From assembly GCF_017833035.1 (NCBI RefSeq), contig NZ_JAFIBM010000001.1, forward strand, positions 434,001 to 498,000: DNA of 64,000 nt, given 5' to 3'. The notes under the pieces were generated by a model, which searched no databases, was not told the origin of the DNA, and worked only from the letters and a program-made list of their open reading frames with translations. This document shows, piece by piece, positions 50,823-64,000 of the stretch. The translations under genes were made by a program, and so were the position numbers. Position 1 is the first letter of the stretch. The number at the start of each line of letters is the position of its first letter. The stretch is from Frigoribacterium sp. PvP032 (GTDB taxonomy: Bacteria; Actinomycetota; Actinomycetes; Actinomycetales; Microbacteriaceae).

Positions 50823-52400
50823 ATGAGCACCCGCGACGCCCGCCGCACCCCCGACGCGACGACCCCCGCACAGACGACCCCGACCACGACGCCCCCAGCG
50901 CCGACCAAGGCCGGCGCCCGCCAGTGGGCCGCCCTCGTCGTCCTGATGCTCCCGGTCCTCCTCGTCTCGGTCGACAACACGGTGCTGAGCTTCGCCCTCC
51001 CCGAGATCTCGACCGCGCTGCAGCCCTCCGCGGCCGCGCAGCTCTGGATCGTCGACGTCTACTCCCTCGTCCTCGCGGGCCTGCTCGTCGCGATGGGCTC
51101 GCTCGGCGACCGCTTCGGCCGCCGACGCCTCCTCCTCATAGGGGCCAGCGGCTTCGCGGCCGTGTCGGTCGTCGCCGCGTTCGCGCCGAGCGCCGAGGCG
51201 CTGATCGCGGCCCGTGCCGTGCTCGGCTTCTTCGGCGCGATGATCATGCCCGCCACGCTGTCGCTGCTGCGCAGCACCTTCACCGACCGCGATCAGCGCC
51301 GCCTGGCCATCGCGATCTGGGCGAGCGGCTTCGCGGCCGGCTCCGCGCTCGGCCCGATCGTCGGGGGAGTCCTGCTCGAGCACTTCGCCTGGGGCTCGAT
51401 CTTCCTCATCGCCGTGCCGGTGCTGCTGCCCCTGCTCGTCGCCGCGCCGATCCTCGTCGTCGAGAGCCGTGACCCTGCCCCCGGTCCGTTCGACCTCGTC
51501 TCGGTCCTGCTCTCCCTGCTCGCGATGGCCCCGGTCGTCGCCGCGATCAAGCAGCTCGCGACGCACGGTCCCGGCCTCGACGTGCTGGCCCTCGCGGTCG
51601 TCGGCGTCACGGCGGGCTGGTTGTTCGTCCGCCGTCAGCTTCGGCGTCCGCGCCCGCTGCTCGACGTGCGGCTGTTCACGAACCCGGTCTTCGCGGGCTC
51701 GATCGTCGTCAACCTGCTGGCCATCACCTCCCTGGTGGGCTTCCTGTTCTTCACGACGCAGCACCTGCAGCTCGTCGTGGGCCTCCGTCCGCTGCACGCT
51801 GCGCTGACCCTGTTGCCCGGCCTCGTCGTCATGGTGCTGTCCGGGCTCGCGGTCGTGCCGCTCGTCCGCCGGGTAGCACCGCGCAGCATCGTCGCCGTCG
51901 GCCTCGCAGCCGCGGCCGTCGCCTACGGAGCGGTCTGGCTGTCCGGCGCCGACGCCCCGGTGTGGGTCTTCGTCGTCAGCTTCGCCCTGGTCGGCCTCGG
52001 CGTCGGGGCCGCCGAGACCATCTCGAACGACCTGATCATCGCGGCGGTCCCCGCCGACCGCGCGGGAGCCGCCTCGGCCGTCTCCGAGACCGCCTACGAG
52101 GTCGGGGCGGTGCTCGGCACGGCCGTCCTCGGCAGCATGCTCACGGCGATCTACCGCGGCGCCCTCGTGGTGCCCGACTCGGTGCCCGCCGACGCCGCCT
52201 CTGCCGCCCGCGAGACCCTCGGCGGAGCCGTCGCCGCCGCCGAGCCCCTCGAGCCGTCGCTCGCGACAGCCCTGCTCGACGCCGCGACGCACGCCTTCGA
52301 CACCGGTCTCGTCGCGACCGCCGCGGTCGGCGCCGGCGTGATGGTGCTCGCCGTCGTGGTCGCCCTCGTGGCCCTCCGTCGGGCCTCCGCGCACGACTGA
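50823..52400 (+). CDS. MFS multidrug exporter, DHA2 (EmrB/QacA) family
   Basis: 525 residues with 14 membrane helices. Helix 1 with motif D1 LLVSVDNTVLSFALPEIS (about 43-60), motif A GSLGDRFGRRRLLLIGASGF (about 92-111), motif B-like ARAVLGFFGAMIMPATLSLLR, and motif C GFAAGSALGPIVGGVLLEHFAWGSIF (about 170-195) define the proton-driven drug antiporter family. The first 35 residues are a Thr/Pro-rich cytoplasmic tail. It is under the divergent TetR protein through two operators. Substrates are unknown; quaternary compounds or dyes are typical. Confidence 0.92.
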   Translation: MSTRDARRTPDATTPAQTTPTTTPPAPTKAGARQWAALVVLMLPVLLVSVDNTVLSFALPEISTALQPSAAAQLWIVDVYSLVLAGLLVAMGSLGDRFGRRRLLLIGASGFAAVSVVAAFAPSAEALIAARAVLGFFGAMIMPATLSLLRSTFTDRDQRRLAIAIWASGFAAGSALGPIVGGVLLEHFAWGSIFLIAVPVLLPLLVAAPILVVESRDPAPGPFDLVSVLLSLLAMAPVVAAIKQLATHGPGLDVLALAVVGVTAGWLFVRRQLRRPRPLLDVRLFTNPVFAGSIVVNLLAITSLVGFLFFTTQHLQLVVGLRPLHAALTLLPGLVVMVLSGLAVVPLVRRVAPRSIVAVGLAAAAVAYGAVWLSGADAPVWVFVVSFALVGLGVGAAETISNDLIIAAVPADRAGAASAVSETAYEVGAVLGTAVLGSMLTAIYRGALVVPDSVPADAASAARETLGGAVAAAEPLEPSLATALLDAATHAFDTGLVATAAVGAGVMVLAVVVALVALRRASAHD

Positions 52401-52512
52401 CCCGCAGGAGGCGCGAGGCACGCCCCGCAGGAGGCGCGAGCCAGCTCTCCCAGGAGGCGCGAGTCGCTCCCCGGCGACCGCCCGCGACCCCCTGCAGGAG
52501 GCGCGGCGCCCC
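52401..52512. repeat. Array of four CAGGAGGCGCG motifs
   Basis: AGGAGGCG occurs at 52406, 52429, 52452 and 52496, each preceded by C and followed by CG; three continue as CGAG. The spacing is 23, 23 and 44 bp. The array fills the spacer between the MFS gene and the leuB promoter. Confidence 0.88.
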
Positions 52513-52524
52513 TCCCCGCGCAGG

Positions 52525-52562
52525 TACAGTGAAGGGTCACCCGCCTCGCCGACCCCAGGAGT
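52525..52562 (+). promoter_or_regulatory. leuB -10 and SD
   Basis: TACAGT (52525-52530) is the likely -10; the SD AGGAG (52558-52562) stands 3 bases before the ATG. The leader is about 30 nt. Confidence 0.5.
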
Positions 52563-52565
52563 CCC

Positions 52566-53648
52566 ATGTCGCGCACCGTCCGCCTCGCCGCCGTCCCCGG
52601 CGACGGCATCGGCCCCGAGGTCGTCGCCGAGGCGCTGAAGGTGCTCGAGGTCGCGGCAGGTGCCGACGCCTCCTTCGAGGTGACGCCGTTCGAGCTCGGC
52701 GCGACGCGCTACCTCGAGACCGGCGACATCCTCACCGACGACGACCTGGCGGCGCTCGCCTCGCACGACGCGATCCTGCTCGGCGCCGTCGGCGGCGACC
52801 CGCGTGACCCCCGCCTCAAGGGCGGCATCATCGAGCGCGGCCTGCTGCTGAAGCTCCGCTTCGCGTTCGACCACTACGTCAACCTCCGCCCGACGACCGT
52901 GTACCCGGGTGTCCCGTCGCCGCTGTCGGACCCGGGCGAGGTCGACTTCGTCGTCGTCCGCGAGGGCACAGAGGGCCCCTACGTCGGCAACGGCGGCTCG
53001 CTCCGTGCCGGCACGCCGCACGAGATCGCCAACGAGGTGAGCGTCAACACCGCGCACGGCGTCGAGCGCGTCGTCCGCTTCGCGTTCGAGAAGGCGCGCA
53101 GCCGCCGGGGTCGCCTGACCCTGGTGCACAAGACCAACGTCCTCGTCTTCGCGGGCGGCCTCTGGCAGCGGATCGTCGACGCCGTCGCCGCCGAGTACCC
53201 CGACGTCGAGGTCGACTACCAGCACGTCGACGCGGCGACCATCCACCTGGTCGTCGACCCGGCCCGCTTCGACGTGATCGTCACCGACAACCTGTTCGGC
53301 GACATCCTCACCGACCTCGCCGGAGCGATCAGCGGCGGCATCGGGCTCGCGGCATCGGGCAACCTCAACCCGAGCGGGGCGTTCCCGAGCATGTTCGAGC
53401 CCGTGCACGGCTCGGCGCCGGACATCGCCGGCCAGCAGCTCGCCGATCCGACCGCTGCGGTCCTGTCCGTCGCGCTCCTCCTCGACCACCTGGGCCTCGA
53501 GGAGGCGGCGGCACGGGTCCGCGAGGCCGTCGAGGCCGACATCGCCTCGCGTCAGCAGTCCGCGGGCACCCGCCGCAGCACGTCCGAGATCGGCACGGCG
53601 ATCGCCGACCGCGTCGCCGCCCTCACCCGCCAGGAGGCCGCATCATGA
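52566..53648 (+). CDS. leuB: 3-isopropylmalate dehydrogenase
   Basis: 360-residue beta-decarboxylating dehydrogenase of leucine synthesis, NAD-dependent. [17 protein letters not shown] at the start, [15 protein letters not shown], the Arg-rich substrate motif [32 protein letters not shown], the catalytic Tyr/Lys region, and the metal Asp motif [34 protein letters not shown] (in parts, about 238-270), then [13 protein letters not shown]. It resembles the actinobacterial leuB subtype. It overlaps ilvE by 4 nt. Confidence 0.95.
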   Translation: MSRTVRLAAVPGDGIGPEVVAEALKVLEVAAGADASFEVTPFELGATRYLETGDILTDDDLAALASHDAILLGAVGGDPRDPRLKGGIIERGLLLKLRFAFDHYVNLRPTTVYPGVPSPLSDPGEVDFVVVREGTEGPYVGNGGSLRAGTPHEIANEVSVNTAHGVERVVRFAFEKARSRRGRLTLVHKTNVLVFAGGLWQRIVDAVAAEYPDVEVDYQHVDAATIHLVVDPARFDVIVTDNLFGDILTDLAGAISGGIGLAASGNLNPSGAFPSMFEPVHGSAPDIAGQQLADPTAAVLSVALLLDHLGLEEAAARVREAVEADIASRQQSAGTRRSTSEIGTAIADRVAALTRQEAAS

Positions 53649-54781
53649 GCCAGACCCCCGACACCGCCACGACAGCCGACGCCACGACCGCCGAGTTCGG
53701 CCTCAGCTTCGAGCTGACCCCGTCCGAGTCGGTCCGCGACAGCGCCGAGCGCGAGGTCATCCTCAGCGATCCCGGCTTCGGCAAGCACTTCACCGACCAC
53801 ATGGTCTCGATCCGCTGGACCCTCGACGAGGGCTGGCACGCCGCGCGCGTGCACCCGTACGGGCCGCTCCAGCTCGACCCGGCGGCGTCGGTGCTGCACT
53901 ACGCACAAGAGATCTTCGAGGGCATGAAGGCCTACCGCCACGCGGACGGCTCGATCTGGTCCTTCCGCCCCGACGCGAACGGCCGCCGCCTCCAGCGCTC
54001 GGCCCGGCGCCTGGCGCTGCCCGAGCTCTCGACCGACGACTTCGTCGAGAGCGTCAAGCAGCTGGTGCGGGTCGACAGCTCATGGGTGCCGAGCGCGCCC
54101 GAGACGAGCCTCTACCTGCGGCCGTTCATGATCGCGAGCGAGAGCTTCCTCGGCGTCCGCGCGGCCCAGCAGGTCGACTACCACGTGATCGCGAGCCCGG
54201 CCGGCGCGTACTTCACCGGAGGCGTGGCCCCGGTCTCGATCTGGCTCACCACGAACTACGCCCGCGCGGGCAAGGGCGGCACGGGGGCCGCCAAGACGGG
54301 CGGCAACTACGCCTCGTCGCTGCTGCCGCAGCAGGAGGCCTACGAGAACGGCTGCCAGCAGGTGCTGTTCCTCGACTCGTCCGAGAGCACCTACATCGAA
54401 GAGCTCGGCGGCATGAACGTCGTGCTCGTCTACGCGGACGGCACCCTGGTCACCCCCGACAGCGACTCGATCCTCGAGGGCATCACCCGCGACTCGATCC
54501 TCGAGCTCGCCGAGGCGCGTGGCCACCGGGTCGAGCGCCGCCGGGTGTCGCTCGACGAGTGGCGTGACGGGGTCGAGAACGGCGACATCGTCGAGGTCTT
54601 CGCCTGCGGCACCGCCGCCGTGGTCGTCCCGATCGCCGAGCTCAAGGGCGAGGGCTTCCTCGTGGGCTCGCCCGCCGCCGAGGGCGGACCCCTCACGATG
54701 TCGCTGCGCGAAGAGCTCACCGACATCCAGTACGGGCGTCGTGAAGACGTCCACGGATGGATGACGAGGCTCGACGCATGA
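53645..54781 (+). CDS. ilvE: Branched-chain amino acid aminotransferase
   Basis: 378-residue fold-type IV PLP transaminase for leucine, isoleucine and valine. [77 protein letters not shown] with the PLP-lysine just before GGNYA, and [17 protein letters not shown] plus [14 protein letters not shown] near the C-terminus are family hallmarks of the type II (BCAT) branch. ATG 53645 overlaps leuB (ATGA) and the stop overlaps the FAH gene (ATGA). It acts directly after LeuB in leucine synthesis. Confidence 0.96.
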   Translation: MSQTPDTATTADATTAEFGLSFELTPSESVRDSAEREVILSDPGFGKHFTDHMVSIRWTLDEGWHAARVHPYGPLQLDPAASVLHYAQEIFEGMKAYRHADGSIWSFRPDANGRRLQRSARRLALPELSTDDFVESVKQLVRVDSSWVPSAPETSLYLRPFMIASESFLGVRAAQQVDYHVIASPAGAYFTGGVAPVSIWLTTNYARAGKGGTGAAKTGGNYASSLLPQQEAYENGCQQVLFLDSSESTYIEELGGMNVVLVYADGTLVTPDSDSILEGITRDSILELAEARGHRVERRRVSLDEWRDGVENGDIVEVFACGTAAVVVPIAELKGEGFLVGSPAAEGGPLTMSLREELTDIQYGRREDVHGWMTRLDA

Positions 54782-55548
54782 AGATCGCACGGTTCGCGAC
54801 CCCCGGAGAAGACCCCCGCTACGGCATCGTCGACGAGCGCGAGCTGATCGTGCTCGCGGGCGACCCGATGTACAGCGGCTACGAGACCACGGGCGAGCGC
54901 GTCTCGCTCCGCTCGGCCAAGCTGCTCGCGCCGGTCATCCCGCGCTCGAAGGTGGTGGGCGTGGGCCTGAACTACCACGACCACGCCGACGAGCTGGGGC
55001 AGACCCCGCCGGAGGCGCCCCTGCTGTTCCTGAAGCCGAACACGACCGTCATCGGCTTCGGCGACTCCATCCAGCTGCCGCCCGACATCGGGCAGGTCGA
55101 CTTCGAGGGCGAGCTCGCCATCGTGATCGGCTCGATCGCCAAGCGCGTCAAGGCCGAGGACTACCAGGACGTGGTCTTCGGCTACACGATCGCGAACGAC
55201 GTCACCGCCCGCGACGTCCAGTCGGCCGACGGCCAGTGGACGCGCGCGAAGGGCTACGACACGTTCCTGCCGCTCGGCCCGTACATCGAGAACGAGTTCG
55301 ACTGGAGCGACGCGACCATCGAGACCCGAGTCGACGGCGAGGTCAAGCAGCGCGAGTCGACGATGCAGATGATCCACAAGATCCCCGAGCTGATCGAGTA
55401 CGTGACCGACGTGTTCACGCTGCTGCCCGGCGACGTGATCCTCACCGGCACGCCGGCCGGCATCGGCCCGTTCACCGCCGGCGAGACCGTCGAGGTCGCG
55501 ATCTCGGGCATCGGCTCGCTGATCAACCCCGCCAAGAACCGCGTCTAG
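54778..55548 (+). CDS. Fumarylacetoacetate hydrolase family protein
   Basis: 256 residues of the FAH superfamily (acylpyruvase/2-keto-3-deoxy acid-like). An N-terminal ~60-residue lobe is followed by KVVGVGLNYHDHADELG (about 60-76), PLLFLKPNTTVIGFGDSI, VDFEGELAIVIGSIAKRV with metal Glu residues, FGYTIANDVTARDVQ and KGYDTFLPLGPYI, then VILTGTPAGIGPFTAGETVEVAISGIGSL. All metal ligands look intact. It is coupled to ilvE by a 4-nt overlap. This ilvE-FAH pairing recurs in relatives (from memory). Oxaloacetate decarboxylase or acylpyruvate hydrolase are likely activities; the substrate is unproved. Confidence 0.88.
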   Translation: MKIARFATPGEDPRYGIVDERELIVLAGDPMYSGYETTGERVSLRSAKLLAPVIPRSKVVGVGLNYHDHADELGQTPPEAPLLFLKPNTTVIGFGDSIQLPPDIGQVDFEGELAIVIGSIAKRVKAEDYQDVVFGYTIANDVTARDVQSADGQWTRAKGYDTFLPLGPYIENEFDWSDATIETRVDGEVKQRESTMQMIHKIPELIEYVTDVFTLLPGDVILTGTPAGIGPFTAGETVEVAISGIGSLINPAKNRV

Positions 55549-55557
55549 GCACCGTCG

Positions 55558-56577
55558 GTGACGACCCCGGCACCGTCCGCCGCGCCTCCGCGTCGACGGG
55601 TCCTCCCCGGGGTCGGCCTCGCGGCTGCGGTGCTCGCGGTCGCGTGGCTGCTGCACCTGGTGCTGCCGGCGGTCCCGGTCCTGACCGGCTGCGTCGTCCT
55701 CGGCATCGCCCTCGGTCAGGTCCCGGTGTTCCGACCAGCACTCGACGGGGTGCTCGCACCCGGGCTGACGCTCTCGGCCAAGCGCCTGCTCCGCATCGGG
55801 GTGGTCCTGCTGGGGCTCAAGTTGAGCCTGGTCGACGTCGCCGGGCTCGGCTGGGCCACGGTGCTCAGCGTGGTCGGGATCCTGGTCGCGACGTTCTTCG
55901 TGACCTGGCTGCTCGGGAGGTGGGCGAGGCTCCCCGGTGACCAGCCCCTCCTGCTCGCGGCCGGCTTCTCGATCTGCGGGGCGTCGGCGATCGGCGCGAT
56001 GTCGGCGGTGACCCGCGACCGCGGCAAGGACGCGGCGACCCCGGTGGCCTTGGTCACCCTGTGCGGGACCGCGGCGATCGCGGTCCTCCCCGCGCTCGGC
56101 TCGGCGCTCGGCCTGACGCCGGTGCAGTTCGGCGCGTGGACCGGGGCGAGCGTGCACGACGTCGGCCAGGTGGTCGCGACCGCGCAGACCGCCGGCGCCT
56201 CGGCACTGGCGATCGCGGTGGTGGTCAAGCTCACGCGGGTGGTGATGCTCGCGCCCGTGGTCGCGATCACCTCCGCGGTGGTCCGTCGCGGGGGTGGCGA
56301 CGCCGGCACCCGACCTCCCCTGGTGCCCCTGTTCGTGATCGGCTTCCTGGCCGCGGTCGTGCTGCGCACCCTGGTCGACCTGCCGGAGGCGGTCGTCACC
56401 GGAGCCGACACGGTCCAGACGGTGCTGCTCGGCCTGGCACTCGTCGGGCTCGGGTCGAGCGTCCGGCTCGAGCGCCTCGCCCGCACCGGTGGTCGCGCCG
56501 TCCTGGTCGGCCTCGGCTCCTGGGTCTTCGTCGCGGGGCTGTCGCTGCTCGTGGTCCTCGCGCTTCCCCTCGCCTGA
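55558..56577 (+). CDS. YeiH family putative anion exporter
   Basis: 339 residues of the YeiH/UPF0324 family (Cons_hypoth698, PF03601) with about ten helices. TLSAKRLLRIGVVLLGLKLSLVDVAGLG, GFSICGASAIGAMSAVTRDRGKDAATPVALVTLCGTAAIAVLP (in parts, about 140-182), GAWTGASVHDVGQVVATAQ and the C-terminal GLALVGLGSSVRLERLARTGGRAVLVGL are characteristic. Family members are annotated as sulfate exporters but function is weakly supported. GTG 55558 lies 10 bp after the FAH stop, possibly in the same transcript. It interrupts FAH and the rRNA operon. Confidence 0.88.
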   Translation: MTTPAPSAAPPRRRVLPGVGLAAAVLAVAWLLHLVLPAVPVLTGCVVLGIALGQVPVFRPALDGVLAPGLTLSAKRLLRIGVVLLGLKLSLVDVAGLGWATVLSVVGILVATFFVTWLLGRWARLPGDQPLLLAAGFSICGASAIGAMSAVTRDRGKDAATPVALVTLCGTAAIAVLPALGSALGLTPVQFGAWTGASVHDVGQVVATAQTAGASALAIAVVVKLTRVVMLAPVVAITSAVVRRGGGDAGTRPPLVPLFVIGFLAAVVLRTLVDLPEAVVTGADTVQTVLLGLALVGLGSSVRLERLARTGGRAVLVGLGSWVFVAGLSLLVVLALPLA

Positions 56578-57214
56578 TCGAGGGCCAGGGTCGCGCCCGT
56601 CACCATGCCCTGGGATGCCCTGTGCCGGGCGCTGACGGCCGATCGGGCCCTGGAACCTTGATTTTCCGGGGATCCGCGTTGCGACACGCCCGGGATGTGG
56701 CAGGGTTTGGACGATGTGGCTGGTGTGCCTGTAATGTTTCCTCTTGTCACCACGGAGGTGCGGCGGAGCGAAGCTTCACCGGCCTTCTTGTGACACTGAC
56801 CTCCAAGTCCTCGAGTTGCTGCTGGTTCTGCTAGCTGGCCTCGGACCAAGTGGGTTGCGAACACTGATCCAGATGGTGTAGCGTCATGGCTCGTCGTGAG
56901 AACGGCACCGGCTCTCAGGAGTCGAAGAGCGATGGTCTTGCAACTGGAAGATCGGTGCTAAGGTTTCACAGCCGCTCCGGGCGATGGTCTTATATGAGAT
57001 CGGGTCTCTGATGCGTTTGGTCCTTGAGAACTCAACAGCGTGCACATTGTCAAATGCCAAATTATACCCTGGCATTGTCGGCGGCTTCGGTCGCTGATGG
57101 TGTTTAGGTTTCTTTGAGATTGACGGACAATCAACAATCGTCAGATTGTTTTGTTCTTTCAGTCAGCATCAAATTCAGCAGTTATCACCTTTTTCCGGTG
57201 GTTCTGTTTTTTCT
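56578..57214 (+). other. rRNA operon upstream and leader region
   Basis: 637 bp with no gene. It falls in GC from the YeiH end to the AT-rich leader. It contains the promoter at 56707-56735, a weaker second candidate (TTGCGA at 56855, TGTAGC at 56877), and CCTTGAGAACTCAACAGCGT (57022 on), a typical actinobacterial pre-rRNA leader sequence. A related TTTTGAGAACTACACAGTGG lies in the spacer (59037). Confidence 0.75.
56707..56735 (+). promoter_or_regulatory. rRNA operon promoter P1
   Basis: TTGGAC (56707-56712), 17 bases, TGTAAT (56730-56735). The start would be near 56742, about 470 nt before 16S. The match and spacing are strong for a stable-RNA promoter. Confidence 0.7.
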
Positions 57215-62332
<5,118 letters not shown>

Positions 62333-62559
62333 ACACTCTTCCCCTGTAGAGGAGGAAGAAAGATTGCTACGCGTCCACTATGTGGTTCCCGAAAGACGGT
62401 CGGCAACGACTGCTTTACGGAACACCCCTCACACCACCACGTCCTGTGCGGTGTGGGGACAACAGAACAGACAAGTCCCACTGACAGCGTTGGTGGGCAT
62501 GGTCTGAAACAGACTTCACCCTCACCCGAGGCTCAAGTTTCGGGGGTTGTGTGGTAAAT

Positions 62560-62679
62560 GTTTCGGCGGCCATAGCGAGAGGGAAACGCCCGGTCCCATT
62601 CCGAACCCGGAAGCTAAGACTCTCAGCGCCGATGGTACTGCAAGGGGGACCTTGTGGGAGAGTAGGACACCGCCGGACT
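62560..62679 (+). rRNA. rrf: 5S ribosomal RNA
   Basis: About 120 nt. GTTTCGGCGGCCATAGCGAG, then CCCGGTCCCATTCCGAACCC and GTGGGAGAGTAGGACACCGC are the standard actinobacterial 5S blocks; the 5' and 3' strands pair (TTCGGCGGC with CGCCGGACT). It lies 227 bp after 23S. Confidence 0.96.
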
Positions 62680-62688
62680 CCTTTTGAT

Positions 62689-62724
62689 AGAAGAGCCCCT
62701 CCACTGGAGGGGCTCTTCTTGTTT
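62689..62724 (+). terminator. rRNA operon intrinsic terminator
   Basis: A perfect 14-bp stem, AGAAGAGCCCCTCC with GGAGGGGCTCTTCT around the loop ACT (62689-62719), runs into TGTTT. It is the only classical GC-stem/T-rich terminator I see in the window. Confidence 0.85.
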
Positions 62725-62776
62725 AACCCGCACCTCCCTCTGACGGACCGGCTGTACGCCGGTAGGATCGTGACCG

Positions 62777-64000
62777 ATGTCTGCTCCCTTCTCCACCGCC
62801 TCCGGCGCCGATGTGCGCGTGCGGTTCTGCCCCTCTCCCACCGGGACTCCCCACGTGGGTCTCATCCGTACCGCCCTGTTCAACTGGGCCTACGCGAGGC
62901 ACCACGGCGGCAAGTTGATCTTCCGCATCGAGGACACCGACGCCAGCCGTGACAGCGAGGAGAGCTACGAGCAGATCCTCGACGGTCTGCGCTGGCTCAG
63001 GCTCGACTGGGACGAGGGCGTCGACGTCGGCGGTCCGCACGCTCCCTACCGTCAGTCGTTGCGTCACGACATCTACCGCGACATCATCGACCGGCTCCTC
63101 GAGCGCGGCCTGCTGTACGAGAGCTACGCCACGGGCGAGGAGATCGAGGCGCGCAACGTCGCCGCCGGTCGAGACCCCAAGCAGGGCTACGACAACTTCG
63201 AGCGCGACCTCACGGATGAGCAGCGCGCTGCCTACAAGGAGGAGGGGCGTCAGCCGGCCCTCCGCCTGCGCGTGCCCGACCGCGACCTGAGTTTCGACGA
63301 CCTGGTGCGCGGCGAGATCACCTTCCCCGCCGGCTCGTTCTCCGACTTCGTCGTGGTGCGTCCGAACGGCGTGCCGCTCTACACGTTCGTCAATCCCGTC
63401 GACGACGCGCTGATGGGCATCACCCACGTGCTGCGCGGCGAGGACCTGCTCTCGTCGACTCCTCGTCAGATCGCGCTCTACGAGGCGCTGGTCGAGCTGG
63501 GCATCACCGAGTTCGTGCCCCGCTTCGGCCACCTGCCGTACGTGATGGGCGACGGCAACAAGAAGTTGTCCAAGCGCGACCCTGCCTCGAACCTGTTCCA
63601 CCACCGCGACCGCGGCTTCATCCCCGAGGGCCTGGTCAACTACCTGTCCCTGCTCGGCTGGTCCTTCTCCCACGACCGTGACGTGTTCAGCCTCGACGAG
63701 ATGGTCGCGGCCTTCGACGTGACGGACGTGAACCCCAACCCGGCTCGCTTCGACATCAAGAAGGCGGAGTCGATCAACGGGGACCACGTCCGCCTCCTCG
63801 AGGTCGGTGACTTCACGCAGCGCCTGCTGCCCTATCTCGACGGTGTCGTCAGCGACCCGCCCACCGAGGCCGAGGCTGCCGTGCTCGCCCAGGCCGCACC
63901 GCTCGTGCAGGAGCGCATGACGCTGCTCGGCGAGGCGAAAGGGATGCTGTCGTTCCTCTTCACGGCCGACGACGAGCTCGAGTACGACGAGGACGCGACG
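62777..64000 (+). CDS. gltX: Glutamyl-tRNA synthetase (5' part)
   Basis: 408 residues are in the window and the frame is open at the right edge (usual length about 490-500). It is a class I aminoacyl-tRNA synthetase. The HIGH-equivalent [20 protein letters not shown] (21-40), the Glu-binding [31 protein letters not shown] and the KMSKS-equivalent KKLSKRD (near 260) are intact. ATG 62777 is placed by the family N-terminus. TAGGAT lies 8 bases upstream and no SD is seen, so the mRNA is probably leaderless, starting just past the rRNA terminator. The discriminating or non-discriminating type is not decidable here. Confidence 0.95.
   Translation, partial: MSAPFSTASGADVRVRFCPSPTGTPHVGLIRTALFNWAYARHHGGKLIFRIEDTDASRDSEESYEQILDGLRWLRLDWDEGVDVGGPHAPYRQSLRHDIYRDIIDRLLERGLLYESYATGEEIEARNVAAGRDPKQGYDNFERDLTDEQRAAYKEEGRQPALRLRVPDRDLSFDDLVRGEITFPAGSFSDFVVVRPNGVPLYTFVNPVDDALMGITHVLRGEDLLSSTPRQIALYEALVELGITEFVPRFGHLPYVMGDGNKKLSKRDPASNLFHHRDRGFIPEGLVNYLSLLGWSFSHDRDVFSLDEMVAAFDVTDVNPNPARFDIKKAESINGDHVRLLEVGDFTQRLLPYLDGVVSDPPTEAEAAVLAQAAPLVQERMTLLGEAKGMLSFLFTADDELEYDEDAT

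Noticed and set aside
52401-52512. CRISPR array
   Set aside because: The repeats are only about 11-13 bp with short spacers and there are no cas genes; it is a motif array, not a CRISPR.

Overview
The window is high-GC DNA from an actinobacterium. The rRNA genes, the mycothiol-type maleylpyruvate isomerase, the septum-formation-domain protein, the HspR-type HAIR operator and the many apparently leaderless genes all point there. The 16S gene and the gene content fit the family Microbacteriaceae. A Frigoribacterium-like organism is my best guess, from memory of 16S only and not checked by search.

Layout. 1-2249: 5' part of a secreted Ig-like repeat protein, minus strand, running off the left edge. 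2381-13971: mostly housekeeping genes: an N-domain-less ClpB under a HAIR operator, trpF, threonine aldolase, an AEC-family carrier, exonuclease III, pyrE overlapping a large acidic membrane protein with a C-terminal septum-formation domain, a HAD phosphatase and a SpoU/TrmH rRNA/tRNA methyltransferase. 13968-26271: envelope polysaccharide region. Two divergent paralogous OatA-like acyltransferases are followed by a five-gene operon whose genes overlap by 1-4 nt (tyrosine autokinase, low-MW phosphatase, glycosyltransferase, flippase, polymerase/ligase) behind a near-consensus promoter, then a second glycosyltransferase. 26400-31854: a DUF3151 gene flanked by inverted copies of a repeat, a YhgE/Pip membrane protein paired with an ABC ATPase homologue that has lost its nucleotide-binding motifs, their TetR regulator, and a coiled-coil protein.

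31855-45105: pentose/glycoside utilisation locus. xylA and xylB flank an eight-gene operon-like run: sugar ABC transporter (binding protein and two permeases, no ATPase), three Gfo/Idh/MocA oxidoreductases, two ThuA-like proteins and a ROK repressor. Three 21-bp sites of one form (TTTGTYG-N7-CAACRWA) precede xylA, the transporter operon and xylB, so I infer one regulon controlled by the local ROK protein. The mix of Gfo/Idh and ThuA proteins suggests a 3-keto-glycoside oxidation route feeding xylose isomerase and xylulokinase. This is the best candidate here for an undescribed system.

45149-55548: purA, maleylpyruvate isomerase-like protein, GNAT acetyltransferase, Ohr, chorismate mutase, lactonase-like propeller protein, a TetR/MFS efflux pair with duplicated palindromic operators, and the leuB-ilvE-FAH run. 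55558-62724: a YeiH-like carrier and a complete 16S-23S-5S rRNA operon without spacer tRNAs. 62777-64000: 5' part of gltX.

Intergenic DNA is unusually structured. There is a three-copy ~100-bp repeat family built of alternating TCAGGA/TCCTGA units, several unrelated long perfect inverted repeats between convergent genes, a duplicated GC-rich repeat block, and an octamer (AGGAGGCG) that recurs dozens of times in genes and spacers on both strands. I found no CRISPR array, transposase, phage gene or tRNA gene.
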